64,000 nt of DNA from Gentiana macrophylla (GCA_026214975.1 CM047817.1:93786773-93850772), one strand, 5' to 3'. Shown: positions 1 through 11,534, counted from the stretch's first letter. Numbers and translations: made by a program. Notes: generated from the letters alone by a model not told the origin.

Positions 1-4
1 CGAC

Positions 5-788
5 ATGGAGCACCAAGAAAGGATTGCTACCCATGTCACATGGGGTCTACTCACAAAGGGAATGAGTCCTAAGACAGAGGAGGAAAGGGCACAAATGAGT
101 AAAGTCCCTTATGCTTCGGCAATCGGGTCTATCATGTATGCCATGTTATGCACAAGACCAGGCGCCTCGTACCCTCTTAGTATGACTAGTAGGTACCACC
201 AATCCAGTGATGGTCACTGGATTGTCACAAGAATATCCTTAAGTACTTGAGACGTACTTCAGGGATATGTTCCTGGTTTTCGGGAACGATGATTTAGTAT
301 TACGAGGTTACACGGATGCCGCCTTCAAAACCGACAAGGGCGACTTCAAGTCACAATCTGGATTTGTTTTCACGCTTACGGGCGGAGCGGTGAGGTCGGA
401 AGAGTTCCAAGCGAGAGACTACTGCGGACTCTACAACGGAAGCCGAATACATAGCGCCTCTCGGGCGGCAAAGGAAGCGATTTGGATGAAGAAGTTCATT
501 CATCAACTTGGTGTGGTTCCTCCATTGAAGGTCCAAAGTGCCTCGCATCTTGTGATAATAATGGAGCGATATCTCGATCAAAGGAACCAAGGTCTCATCG
601 TGAAGTCCAAACATGTGCTACGGGCGCTATCACTTGATTAGAGAGATAATAGATAGAGAGATGTAAAGATAGAGAAAGTCCACACGGATGATAACATAGC
701 CGATCCGTTAACCAAGGCATTGTCTCAAGCTAAGCATGAGAAACATGTTCACTTGCACGGGCTTAGGCATATGGGTGATTGGCTTTAG
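5..788 (+). pseudogene. Copia-1 pol 3' end: RT C-terminus and RNase H (broken)
   Basis: This is the tail of a Ty1-copia polyprotein cut by the window edge. The first frame (5-250) carries the end of reverse transcriptase, with the family signature VPYASAIGSIMYAMLCTRP. After a stop and frameshift, RNase H follows from about 267 (GYTDAAF, then the SQSGFVFTLTGGAV region). The RNase H C-terminus is read at about 690-788 (IADPLTKALSQ, ending HMGDWL and a stop at 788). At least three frame changes are needed, so it cannot make a functional protein as written. The polypurine tract and 3' LTR follow directly. In the intact family this part copies the genomic RNA and removes RNA from the RNA-DNA hybrid inside the virus-like particle. 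Confidence 0.9.
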
Positions 789-791
789 GCC

Positions 792-802
792 AAGTGGGAG
801 AT
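792..802 (+). other. Polypurine tract of Copia-1
   Basis: The purine-rich run aagtgggagatt sits between the pol stop at 788 and the LTR start at 803. This is the position and composition expected for the plus-strand DNA synthesis primer of copia elements. Confidence 0.75.
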
Positions 803-2621
803 TGTTGGAAAGGTGTCCTAAACCCAATCGGGTTGGACCGGATCCGACCGGGTCGGGTCATTTACAGTCTATTTAGTTCATATAATAACTTTATTACGAT
901 TAATAAAATCACTTATGTTATTATATATTGTTTGTCTTCATATTATTTGTTGTATATATATAGTAACGTCCCTAGTATCAATCTGTGATAGAGAAACCAT
1001 GATAGTGATTATGGTTGATGAGATCTCTAATCACTATAACAAGGTTGGTACTTAAATGTCTCTAGTCTTACATATTATCAAATGGGACATTGATAGTATA
1101 ATCGGACTAGCACGTATTGGATGTCTTCTATCTTTTAGAAGGTAGGGATAGATCTCGTCTATCGAAGTGTAGAGACACTTGACCGGTATGCGTGGGCGTG
1201 TATTAGAGAATGCGTCGTTAGGGATCGACCCACTTACATTAAGTGTCACACTATGTGGCGGTTGTGTAATTATCCTTTTGACCGAGTCTTCATGGCATCA
1301 CGGTGTGGATTGTCATGCTTTGACACTATTGAGATTTCTCCTAACCACGGGCGATCATGCGGTAGTGATTGGGTATGATATTGAAGCATGCAGAGTATAC
1401 ATGATTGGTCGTCCGGGAATCGCGTATCCTATGATTGGGATCGAATATCCGAAATGGCCTTCTTATAAGGAATGTCTAGCTCTCGAGAATCTTTGCAAAG
1501 TGGGAGTAAATGTGTTATTCCGAGAGCATGATATCCAGATTATAAGATACGATCGTCAATGTATTGACACTTTCGAGATACGATCGTATGGATATTGTTA
1601 CAAATGATAGATTGTAAGTTACACGATAAATCGCTTCACATGAAAGGTAGTAGTCATTGCTTTTGACTCTTCCGATAATCGGGGTCACGGTGTGTTGCTA
1701 GACGCTATCCCGTGATCGTTAGGTATGAAGGGCTTTTTAGTAAATTGCACTTTGTGTCTACGGCCAACATATTCGGAAGCCTATCGGGTCACACACATAT
1801 GAACATCGAGTCGGATTAAAATGCGGTTATAGTTGATAACCAAATAAGGAAAGTTTATCTCTAGACTATAAAGGTTATAGTGGTAAATTAATATGGTGGT
1901 ATTTATTTATTATGAATAAATAAAATACAAGATATTAATTATATATAAGTTAGATTAATTAAAGAATATTCCGGAAGTCAATTTGTTGACTAAAGGGGCG
2001 CCATTTTTGAGTGTATGAGATACACTTGGATTGTGCACTTTAATTAATAAATATTGCCATAATATTAATATAGGATATTAATTGATTTTGCAAAATAGAT
2101 TTATGGTAATAAGATAATTATAATCAATATATGATATTGACAAAATAAATTATAATAAAAGAGATAAATCAATCTAATTGATTTTCCTTATTTTATTAGA
2201 AAAGGTTTTCTTCTCCTCCACACTAGTATTGGGCGCCACCTCCTCTATAAAAAGGAAGTGGGTGTCAAGCTCTTTTGTACAACACAATAGCAAGAGTTCA
2301 TAATTCTTGTGTAAAATAGAGAGCTCTCCATAGTGAGTTTGTGAGGGAAGAAAAGGTCCGGTCTAGCAGCCGGAGTTTTTCTGATAGCAATCCAAGGAGG
2401 ATTCGGGCAAGGGGTTCGTGTGGATTAGCGATAGAGGCCGGACACGTGGACGGCTTGCGCATTGAACTACTCTCCGTTGGCGGTCAAAGCGACGATCTTG
2501 TAGATCATCCAAGGTATAACCGTCAAACTACTTAACGTGTTTATTGCATTAAACGAAGAACGATCTAGAAAAGGAAATCAAATTTTAAATTCCGCTGCGT
2601 TAAACTAGTGATTTCCTAACA
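803..2621 (+). mobile_element. 3' LTR of Copia-1 (about 1.8 kb)
   Basis: The LTR starts tgttgg immediately after the polypurine tract and ends cctaaca, giving matching TGTTNG/CNAACA termini. It is long for a copia LTR. The TATA box lies at 2246, leaving roughly 375 bp of R-U5. ORFs inside it (for example 1179-1607) have no recognisable domain and are chance frames. The 5' LTR lies outside the window, so the target duplication cannot be checked; the next bases are agaag. Confidence 0.82.
2246..2253 (+). promoter_or_regulatory. TATA box of the Copia-1 LTR
   Basis: TATAAAAA is preceded by a C-rich stretch (gggcgccacctcctc) and followed about 30 bp later by the likely RNA start region. It is the only good TATA box near the U3/R border of this LTR. 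Confidence 0.6.
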
Positions 2622-2887
2622 AGAAGTAGAAGCTACAATTTAATTAAGGCTCTTTAACAAGTTTATTATTTTAATTATCTTTATGAGACCGACTCAATCT
2701 AGAGTTCACTTCATGTCCATCAACATGTCATGACTAATCGCTTTCTAACTTAGCTTATCTTTGTTACATCCATGCATTCAAGGGCACTACGCATGGTCTT
2801 TGCACACCACGAGACATCTCTGGTGCAACCTATTGGTGGAACTCACCAATAGCCACGGGCTAGTCCCGATAGTATACGCGTTCGCGA

Positions 2888-3085
2888 AGTCCCTCCGTGC
2901 TTGGGGTCTTATGAACCTACGGAGTTATTCCATTGTAAAGTCCTCTCGCTCCTGGTGCCCTCTAATGGCCAAAGAAAGTTATTCACTTGTGAAGTCCCTC
3001 TACTCCTAGTGCCATTGGGCCAGCAGAGTTATCCACAACGAGTACCTCTACTCCTGGTGCCTCTCTAAAAGGCCAACAAGTTTAC
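2888..3085. repeat. Degenerate tandem repeat, about 50-bp unit, 4 copies
   Basis: Units begin at about 2888, 2939, 2993 and 3041. Each has a core like agtcc(t)ctc..ctcctggtgcc, followed by a gttatTc-type segment. Unit lengths vary from about 48 to 54 bp. The chance ORF 2761-3009 overlaps it. Confidence 0.65.
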
Positions 3086-3534
3086 TCGCTCTATCCGAAG
3101 GCCTACACATTGCGATATAGTCTTGTGCCTTACCAAGGATGCCATGATGTTTAATCTTATTACTATGCAAGTATGTAATTATTAATGGTTATTAACTAGC
3201 CACCTAAGTGTTTTCAAGTAAGCTCCCTCACAAACTCAACTCTCTTTCTTAGACCACTAGACACGGACAAGGCCTAGCAATTACACAGACATTGATGAAT
3301 ACTAATTCATCAAAGCACAAGCCCTTTCATGCCCTTCCGACGGATCCGAACTTCAACTCCCTTTAAGAGTACATTCGGTGTTTTAACTGAACGAATCAGA
3401 AGTTCAATCGAAGCTTGTTCATGTTTAATTAATGTTAACATATTATGATTAAGGGTTTAAAACAATAATAACATGATTATGAAGCCCGAAACCAAGCTGA
3501 AAAGATAAAACAGTAAAAACTAGGCAAAACAGGT

Positions 3535-3729
3535 CAAACGCCCGTTTGACATCCTATGGACGCCCGTTTGGCCTTGAACGCCCGTCCACTAAACTCCAGA
3601 CGCCCGTCCGTCAAAAACAGCTACATCCTGAATCAAAAGTCTGACCTCAAACGCCCGTGCGCTTGTGCGAGACCCGCGTCTGAAAGCATTAGGTCTCGAG
3701 GCGCCGTCGCCTATTGCAGACGCCCGTCC
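3535..3729. repeat. Array of six ACG-CC-CGT dyads
   Basis: The octamer acgcccgt occurs six times, within dyads at 3535-3548, 3558-3569, 3576-3587, 3598-3609, 3649-3660 and 3718-3729. The first is a perfect dyad with 6-bp arms, caaacg-cc-cgtttg. The spacer tcctgaatcaaaa (from 3626) also recurs inside the dyad array of the Athila leader (from 27006). Confidence 0.8.
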
Positions 3730-4295
3730 GCCTGGGTTTTTCCCAAAACGCTAAAACCTTCACAACTCGATTTCTGAATCGTTTCTAACCTAATTGACAT
3801 CGATTTCAACTCAAAAAAACGTAGAAAACATATCTAAACGTCTATGATCCTTTGATCAACGAAAAAGCACAATTTTTCTTACATCTACGCATCATAAAAC
3901 GTGATCTAAACTTCAATAATGATAATTGAATTTGTAGGAAGAGCTTCTTACCTTATAAGCAAGCTAATCCAAGCCCAAACCCAGCAAACGAACACCTTTT
4001 GCGGAGAAACCTTGGGAAAAGCTCTTGATATTGAATCGACGCTCTCTTTACGACGATTCGATGCCATGTTCTGATCTGAAAACCGTTATGATCCGACTTA
4101 GAAAACGGAAGAAACTCTCAGCCTTTCTCTCAAGCTCTCACACGTTGGTAGAAGGGATTAGGAGGTGGAAAATCTGATAATAATAATTAGGGAAAACTGT
4201 TTGGGGTCTATTTTCCTTGAATAGGAAAATCCCAATAATTAACCTAATCCCTTATTTTCCTTAATTACCCTTTTCCTAAAAATCGATTTCCTTAA

Positions 4296-4350
4296 AATAT
4301 ATATATATATATAAATTCCGAATAATATATATATATATATATATTATATA
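4296..4350. repeat. AT microsatellite
   Basis: Two (AT)n blocks are separated by a short non-repeat stretch (aaattccgaata). It lies in the AT-rich part of the LTR-like region. Confidence 0.9.
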
Positions 4351-4442
4351 AATTTATAACTCAATAAAAGAAGTTATCTTATAATATTTAACTTACTTAA
4401 AAGAAATGACACGATGCCTTTTCACGAAAATCGAAATATTAC

Positions 4443-5040
4443 ATATATATATAAGGAGAAGATTTTGAGTAATGATATTGTTATGAAATGATTTTGTACT
4501 TTGCATTTTCATGTTACATCTATCATTCTTTTAAATATGTTAAATATTTTTTTCAATACAAAATATATATTTGACTTGTATAGTTGTATTAATTATGATT
4601 TATCGTAAATTTTATGCTTTATTTGTGGATGTTCTCTTAGTCCGTCCTGGCCTAAACATGTGTCGTGCATTATGTATCTACGTATATTATTATACTTTCA
4701 ACTCGGGTCTATCGCCGCTATTTGAGGAACAATGGATCGAATAATTACTTTAACTCTATTTTCTCACTTGACACCAAGTTACCAAATTCATTATATTTCA
4801 ACCTTATATCTTGTTAATTTCTTTAAATGGTTAACCCAAATTACAATGTCTATTATGTGTCAACCATATATATTAGTAATGTTTTTCCCATTTTTCCAAT
4901 TGAGATATTACATTCTCCATTTCTTACGGACATTCTTGTCAGGACCTTACCAATTAATTCTAGAGGTAGTCCCACCATCTTTCACGGTGCGACACTTCAT
5001 TCCATCATGTAGGCCACTATGATACCACCTGTAACGCTTC
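4443..5040. other. Unassigned AT-rich sequence with a PBS-like site
   Basis: No coding domain is seen in either strand. At 5018-5030 the minus strand reads ggtggtatcata directly after ...gcgttaca. That resembles an LTR end followed by a methionine-initiator tRNA primer site of a minus-strand element whose LTR would lie to the right. A similar but weaker sequence (gatatcacctataacgcc) follows 50 bp later. The assignment is tentative. Confidence 0.3.
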
Positions 5041-5463
5041 GTACCTTGGGGTTAGCTGGTAATTGACTATGATATCACCTATAACGCCATAAAATTTAGG
5101 CTTAGCGGCGTTATTGGAGGCATAATGTATCCATTTAACAATTTAGATTCGTCGTCTTTTCTTGATATGTAATGGTTAAGGCGGTCCAACAACCTTTGTA
5201 AAGTTTAGGAAATTTAAGCTCCTAACCCCACCTCGTTAAAACCTTGTAGCAGCAAAACTCAAAGAAAAAAATCTACTATGAGGAAAGAGTACGTATGTTC
5301 ATTGCTAAGTCAAAATAAAGGGGAAAAACCCACCGAAAGACCCTAAGCTAAATTCTCCAAGTGAACTTGTTATTTTTTGTTCCCACCCATAGGAATCACT
5401 TTCTTCTTTTTGATCTCCTGGATCATTGTGCGAAGTGTGAGACTCGTCTCAGTATCTAGAGTA

Positions 5464-5805
5464 TTAAGATGTGGAGTAAGTTTTCTTGTTTGTCCACACA
5501 AAGCTAGGCTTCAGCTTTTGTTCCATAGGGAGGACCCAAAAACCATGCTCTGATTCCCCATAAACGGACAACCTTTTTTCTTCACTGACATCATCCTCCT
5601 CATCTTCAGTGTCTTCTCTATCCTTAGTCAAGAAAGTGATTTTAGAATTTTTTTTACCTCCAAAAGACAAAGGTCGTGACAAAAACGGTTTATTGATGTT
5701 AGCTAAGTGAACCTCTGGAATAAAGTTAAATTCATTAGAGGATGACAGGCGCAAATTAAGGCGATTCTCAATTTTCATCTTATCATCCACATGAAACGTG
5801 ATCAT
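5464..5805 (-). pseudogene. Unrecognised acidic ORF in the chimeric repeat
   Basis: A 113-residue minus-strand frame with a very acidic middle (DREDTEDEEDDVSEEKR). I do not recognise a family. The matching ORF in the other copy (about 52147-52480) is frameshifted by a shorter T run, so the frame is not maintained. It could be a captured host exon or chance coding; its boundary with the copia RT fragment is abrupt at about 5810. Confidence 0.35.
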
Positions 5806-5807
5806 AC

Positions 5808-6385
5808 ACGGGTATGAATAAATTAAATAGGTTCACAAGTAATCCAAGTGAGGATCATTGGATAGCCCTTGAAAGGATGTTAAGGTATTTGAAGTTTACA
5901 ATGAACCTCGGAATACAGTATACCAGATATCCAGCAGTATTGGAAGGATATTGTGATGTGAAATGGATTTATGAGTCTAAGGATCCTAAATCCACTTGTG
6001 GATATGTATTCACTGTTGGTGGTGGTGTAGTGTCCTGGAAATCCTCAAAACAAACATGCATAGCTCGATCCACTATGGAATCCGAGTTTATTGCATTGGA
6101 TAAAGCTGGAGAAGAAGCATAGTGGCTTCGGAATTTTTTAAAGGAAATTCCATGTTGGTCAAAGCCAATTCCTCCTATCAGCATACATAGTGATTGTATG
6201 TCAACTATAGGACGCGCACAAAATTGTATGTATAATGGTAAGTCTCGACATAAACGTTGTAGACATAATACCATCAAACAACTGATCTCTAATGGTGTGA
6301 TTTTCATTGATTACATAAAATCAAATGAGAATCTTGCAGATCGCTGACAAAAGGTTTACATAGAGAGATTAGATGTCAATATTGA
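5808..6385 (+). pseudogene. Copia RT end and RNase H fragment (copy 1)
   Basis: The frame starts in the last part of RT ([20 protein letters not shown]). It then gives RNase H, with [27 protein letters not shown] and [23 protein letters not shown] replaces the family's AEW/AVW position at 6120. After that stop the frame continues (WLRNFL..PIPPISIHSDCMSTIGRAQN..SRHKRCRHN) to a second stop at about 6346. It is a dead fragment of the same copia family as Copia-C. Confidence 0.9.
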
Positions 6386-6960
6386 CAAACAGAATATGAC
6401 TAAAGCCTATTACGAATGTTCCTTTATAGTGTCAACCCAACCATAGTGACTGGAGATCTCAAGATCATGGTTCAAAACGGACACTAAGTTATAATGGACA
6501 TGTAGCATTTACCCATTCTGTTAGAACAAAAGTGTTGTATGCTGATGGGTTTAAGTTAAGCATAAAACTTTTAGTGATTCCTATAACTTGGTAAAGCCAT
6601 GTGGGATATTGCAAAGTACTCTTTATAGGAGGTCACCTATGTAAGAGGAAGTGTGACCACTTCTGTGAGAATTTATGGGCTGAATTCGCTAAAACATTTC
6701 TGAAACCAAGGTTGTCCAGGGCCAAAATGGACACAACCATGAGAACTTCGAGAAGGCCAGTGGGTCTATTGTGTAGGTATCATTGTCCTGGCATGCACCA
6801 AAGCCTAAGCAGTTCAAGACCTAGTTCATTGCTTAGCCGAGTATTTTCGATGGTATTCTACTAGGGAAGGTTCAAGGCAGCAAACCACCTCGCCCTGATG
6901 CAATAAAGCTCTGTTTGTTATCAATACAGAGTCTATATAGCATATGCATTAATTTACACT
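6386..6960 (+). mobile_element. 3' untranslated tail of the copia fragment (copy 1)
   Basis: This non-coding stretch lies between RNase H and the missing 3' LTR. It aligns with the reverse complement of about 42660-43260 in Copia-C, including ggacacaaccatgagaac and cagttcaagacctagttca. Homology fades at about 6960, before any polypurine tract or LTR. Confidence 0.7.
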
Positions 6961-9117
6961 CTAATTCCTTTGCCAATCTTTGATAATCACGTAGGTCCTC
7001 ATCAAGAATAAAGTCATCCACATAAGATTCCTCAATATTCTCCACCCTTACCCATATCAACCAGGTCATTGTCCTCAACCAAAACATTATTTAGAGAATC
7101 GCCTCCATTTTTGTTATTTTTTTCTTTGTTATTTCTGTAATGGGTTTGAGGTGTTAGAAGCCTTTGTCATCGTTGATTTTTCAAGTCTGTTTGTGCTTTA
7201 TGGATGCTTATGTGAAAGTTGAGAAAGTAACATCGTTGCTTGTACTTTTTGATAGTATAATAATTTGTCAATCATATTATTGAATGACATCAGTTGAAAA
7301 AATATACAATTTAACTAATTTCACCCTTAAAAGATTGAGTACGAATCACTAATTTTTTCTTTTTTTGCGACGAAGGAAAGAAAAAATTATTTCCAAAAGA
7401 CTTATTGATGTTTTATATCATCTATTAGTATGATTAGTCGGTTTCCTTCTATCAAAACCTGATACCTAAGTTAAAATGATAGAATAAGTTTGAGTTGAAC
7501 GAATACAATAAACATATATTGATAGTAAAAATATAAATTATAAATGTAAGATGTAATTTAATATAGAATAAATGCAAAATGTGTTGCATATATTCAGAAT
7601 AATGATAAATTTGATAAAGGTCAAATATGCTTAAGTTACATATTGACGATGTTTAGAAATTTTATGGTTTGGTTAATGGATAATCAAATTATTTTGGGAG
7701 AATTCCATTTGGTAAACTGAAGATTTTGTTGATCATTTACAACTGTTGTTGAGACTGCTTATGTACCCAGTTTGTATGTGATCGATCCAATTAAAATACT
7801 TTTGGTTTATGAGGATGAATATCCTTTTATAGGCGTACACACGAAGAGGATTGGTCGTATCCCTGATTTTATGGCCTATGACTGAGGGGATCGTGTAACA
7901 GTTATTACCCTTGCCTTAATGGAGTGATAATCTTGGAGTCATTAAGAGAACACTTACAATCGTGGAGTAAGGTCATGCATAATGTCCGGAAGGTCCATTG
8001 ATCGAGAGCTCATGTTGTCTGAGATTGCACACGCCTCATTCCGAGGTGAATAGAGTGCTCGGGATAGCCATGTGTTAGGTCCGCAAAATGCGGTCAGATG
8101 TAGATTGTGCCGACCCAAGATAGGTCAGTCTGGTCGGATGATACGGACTACAAAGCTAGGCTAGGACCGAAGTAATCCCAATTATGAGAATGGTCCGATA
8201 ACTCATTTGTGAATGCCACGTGTACAATCCGGTCGTATTAATGTCAAAAGCCCTAGACTTGTGATGGGCGGTAGATCGCATGCTAGGTCTGCAACCTAAC
8301 GACATGGCCCGAACTGATAGGCGATATCTTAACTGTTTTCGACTTGATTGATGTCTGCCAGCCTATCTCTAGGAATTTGAATCATTTTATCCTCTGATGG
8401 AGGTGTTATTTCGTATGCAATCAATCAGATAAGCCCGATAACCGAGGAGCGATTCTTCGAACTCTGCCTACAAATGAGGCAATTGCCTCTTTCAATCAAT
8501 GAGATAAGACCAAATTCTGGTTTTTTTTCTCTTGCTGTGCAAGCATTTCGAGGAACCATTTACACTTCTTCTTTATAGCCAAAATATTTCGCTAACATTT
8601 CTCTAGCATAGTTTCTATGTTTTATTTAATTTATATTTTTATTATAACTTATGTGCATTATAGAAGCAAAACAAATTAAAAATTAAAAAGATAATTTAAT
8701 TTTAAAATGTTAGGATTTAAAAATATATAAACTATAAAGTACAAGAAAAGAGAAAAACTTTAAGATTCAGAGCATAATGTATTTTTTTTTCAATACTTAC
8801 TTTCTAAATTTATTAATTTAAATATTTGTTATTTCATAAATTAAATGATCATGGTAATAATGTTTTTTTGTTCAGCATCCATCTATCGAGCAAATATTAG
8901 TTGTGTTTTGTAAGCAGGCACGTGCATACAATATTAGTTGTGTTTAATAATTTAATGTTTCTTATTGTACTTATTTAAAAAAAAACCACCAAAAAAAATA
9001 AAAATCACACTTATGTTGATGTACCTGTGTTTATCTCTATATTGAGATTCAAATCTCTATTTCACGTTACCGAGCTTATCGATTTATGTTTTAACCAAAA
9101 AATAATTATGATTAAAC
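6961..9117. other. AT-rich intergenic sequence; possible LTR remnant at 7.75-8.6 kb
   Basis: No coding domain is seen. The 71-residue minus-strand ORF at 6872-7087 has no recognisable domain. A less AT-rich part (about 7750-8600) has a TATA-like ttttatagg (about 7834) and a ctacaaatgaggc motif (about 8469). It looks like the U3/R part of a decayed gypsy LTR, but no termini or partner were found. Confidence 0.3.
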
Positions 9118-9205
9118 AATTTTGGGAGAAACACCGAGGGTAAGAAACAATTTTTGGGAAAAACACCGAGGGTAGGAAACAATTTTTGAGGAAACACCTC
9201 ATCGT
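9118..9205. repeat. Short tandem repeat, about 33-bp unit, 2.6 copies
   Basis: The unit aatttttgggaaaaacaccg plus agggtaggaaac is repeated with small changes just upstream of the DUF1985 pseudogene's 3' end. Confidence 0.8.
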
Positions 9206-9235
9206 ACTTTTATTATGAGTATATATATATATATA

Positions 9236-10434
9236 TTATGACTTAAAACACCGGATTTCGCTTTTACATACCTTCAAAGCATGCGGGAAACCATAGAAAG
9301 TATATGCGATCGGGACCTTTTTGAAAACATCTCTTAGGTCCCTCCTCAAAACATGGACAGTGCTTTCATAAGAGTCATTTCCCCATGGATACTTGTTGAA
9401 AGCATCCAAATCATCAACCAACTGAAAAATCCACCAATCCACCGCACGTTTCTCTTCTGATGCCCACACAACGTACGTCAAGATAACAATCAACCCCAAC
9501 TTGTAACGGTCTATAGCATTCTTAGTGCTATTAAACTTTTGCCACACATGCTTCCTATACATTGACGTAAGGTTTTTAAAATACTTCTTAACTAATTTAT
9601 ACTCTTTTCCTACGCCTTTCTCGACATTGCTATCATTGCCAACCAAGAAACCGGTAACAAGCGCAAATTCTTGTACACTGAATCGTATCTTTTTTGGCTC
9701 CAACTTTGAACCAAAAAACATCTCGATTTACAGGGTTCGCCAACCTCATTATCAACTGATGTACTATCTGGTTGGCTTGCAGATCCTTCAAATGGATTAA
9801 ATGTCCAAAACAAGACTGTTCCAACTTTGTTTTGTGCTTGGTGTCAAGCTTTTGATAAACTTCATTTGCTTTACCAATTTGACATCGGTTTACGATTTCA
9901 CATTTTCCAGTCCTATCTTGTGCGCTAAGTGCATAAACCAACGCCATTTTTCAACCAATTTTCTATTACCAACAAAAAATAAACAAAAGGTATCAATCGA
10001 ATGAAAGAACAAATGAATTTGAATACAATTGAAGCAAATAACACATTTTGAACAAATTTCATCACCGCCATTGTTTAAGCTAACAAATTTGGTTACACAA
10101 TTTGCTTAAACCGATCCCACATCATTCAACACCATAACAAATCACACATCTTCCTAATCTCCAAAATCATATACATAACAAAATTTAAACTCAACCCAAA
10201 AAATCAAACATGTGTAAATGCATTAACTCGAGTGAATTATAATCTACATGCAGATACTAAACCCCAAAATAATACCTTTTGCAGACTTGCTCGGTCAGCT
10301 TCTTCAACTTTCCGATCACCTTCCTCAACTACCGGTGAGTTTGCACACTTAGCTCGATTGTTGACAAGAATTTTGCTGATCCTATGTTCGAATTTGGGTA
10401 GAAATGACGGGGTGAATTTGGGTAGAAATGACAA
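9236..10434 (-). pseudogene. DUF1985-domain protein fragment (ULP1/MULE-associated)
   Basis: The 161-residue frame 9721-9236 shows DUF1985 hallmarks: an RFSVQEFALVTGF motif, then a DRYKLGLIVILTYV helix and VDDLDAFNKYPWGNDSYEST. The preceding part of the domain (SCFGHLIHLKDL, QIVHQLIMRLANP) is read in a different frame at 9850-9720, so one frameshift near 9720 separates the two halves. A likely first exon lies at 10434-10280, beginning MSFLPKF and ending at an AAG|GTATTA donor, with a taatag acceptor near 9968. DUF1985 is found in plant transposon-derived proteins next to ULP1-like cysteine proteases, notably in Mutator-like elements. No protease or transposase domain is in the window, so this is a partial copy. 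Confidence 0.75.
10390..10432. repeat. Two copies of a 19-bp repeat in the candidate first exon
   Basis: gaatttgggtagaaatgac occurs at 10390-10408 and 10414-10432. It creates the repeated FLPKF peptide at the start of the candidate exon of the DUF1985 gene. Confidence 0.85.
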
Positions 10435-11483
10435 GAATTTTGCTGAGCCTATTTTGCTCGATTCACGGTGGTAATTAAATTGGATGGTGGAAAATGAATA
10501 ATGAGGTTAAGGAAGAATTGGATGAAGGAGTTAAGGGATTTGAGGATAAATAGAGAGGGGTATTTCAGTCTATCCATGATTTTATAAGGTTTTTACCCTT
10601 TTTCAGTTTCTTTAAAAATCAAAAACATGTCAAAGCTTATAGTTGCAAAGCACAAAGTTTATAAGCTCAACGGTGTCATTCCCCCCAAGTTTTATAATTT
10701 TTTTGTATTTATGGATGTTAAAAACGCGATAAGTGTTGGGAAAAATGTAGTACCTAGGATTTGACAGAGAAGTAGAAACTCCAAGGCACGTTAATAACGT
10801 TATCTTTTAAGAGATGTTTCGTTCCACACGATTGTCACTAAGGGATCAAATGAAAATCTCTCTCAGGATACAAAGGAGGTGTTTGATTCAAACAGTGACT
10901 TGTTTGAATCAAACCCGAGGACACTCAAAGTTTTTCTGATAATGTTGTCAAATTTATGAATTTTCGTCTGCATACTTGCGCCTTTTATAGGCTGCAAGTA
11001 CCCCATAAACGAATGGAGGTACATTTTGCACAAAAGGATAGAATTGTCACTGTTCACCGGATGAAAGCATGCAATGGAGGCCATGAGTTGTTTTGCTGTT
11101 CAAGTATTTGAAGTATCTGTGTTTGCTTTAAGAAATTATTCTTTCATGATGTAACATGTTCTTGTTGAAATTGATTAATTTCTGCTGTTTGTATCTTTAG
11201 TCTCTTTTATCATTGCTGCTGTTTGTATCTTTAGTCTCTTTTATCATTCTATCACCTTAGTAAGATATTTATTTTATCCATTTCACAGCAAATACCAAAA
11301 TATCCATTAATAATGTGGTTGCTTAGTAGTGGTCAGGTCTCTAATTAACTTTACATTTTGAGTTGTGAAATTTCAAAAATTATTATATATTTAACTCTCT
11401 ACTTTATATTTTGATTGATTGATTGATTCTGAGCTCATTAGTTTCAGTATTCGTGTATTCATTAGGCTTCTGGGGAGATACTT
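10435..11483. other. Non-coding stretch with a hairpin and a 31-bp duplication
   Basis: No gene is recognised. A 13-bp-stem hairpin lies at 10881-10914 (gtttgattcaaac / gtttgaatcaaac, 8-bp loop). A 31-bp sequence starting gctgtttgtatcttt is duplicated at 11183-11213 and 11218-11248. Confidence 0.6.
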
Positions 11484-11534
11484 GTGTGGTGTCTCCACAC
11501 GTGTGTGGTGTCTCCACATGTGTGGAGACACCAC
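11484..11534. repeat. Palindrome with tandem copy of one arm
   Basis: The arm gtgtggtgtctccaca occurs at 11484-11499 and again at 11503-11518. After a 2-bp spacer, tgtggagacaccac (11521-11534) is its perfect 14-bp inverted complement. The DNA could extrude as alternative hairpins. Confidence 0.9.

Larger units (their letters stand above)
2622..4442 (-). mobile_element. Ty3-gypsy LTR-like sequence, probably minus strand
   Basis: No coding domain is seen. Read on the minus strand from 4442, the sequence starts tgtaatatttcg, which resembles chromovirus LTR starts. It then runs through an AT-rich part, a box similar to the other gypsy LTRs here (gttgtgaaggttttag, 3757-3772), an array of ACG-CC-CGT dyads (3535-3729) and degenerate tandem repeats (2888-3085). 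Copia-1 abuts it at 2621 and may have inserted into it. Neither terminus is proven, because no partner LTR is in the window. Confidence 0.35.
5041..6781 (+). mobile_element. Chimeric repeat, copy 1 (unknown antisense ORF + copia RNase H)
   Basis: This block is nearly identical to 51715-53438, from gtaccttggggttagctgg through tgtaggtatc. It joins about 770 bp of unknown sequence carrying an antisense ORF to a plus-strand copia RT/RNase H tail. Both copies share the left edge and the internal junction, so the chimera formed once and was copied as a unit. In this copy, copia homology runs on to about 6960 and matches the Copia-C tail read in reverse from 42.64 to 43.5 kb. Confidence 0.8.

Noticed and set aside
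1179..1607. 142-residue ORF in the first LTR
   Set aside because: It lies wholly inside a copia LTR, has no domain and shows no coding constraint; treated as chance.
3535..3729. CRISPR-like array
   Set aside because: Short GC-rich repeats with irregular spacing in a plant LTR; unit size and spacing do not fit CRISPR.
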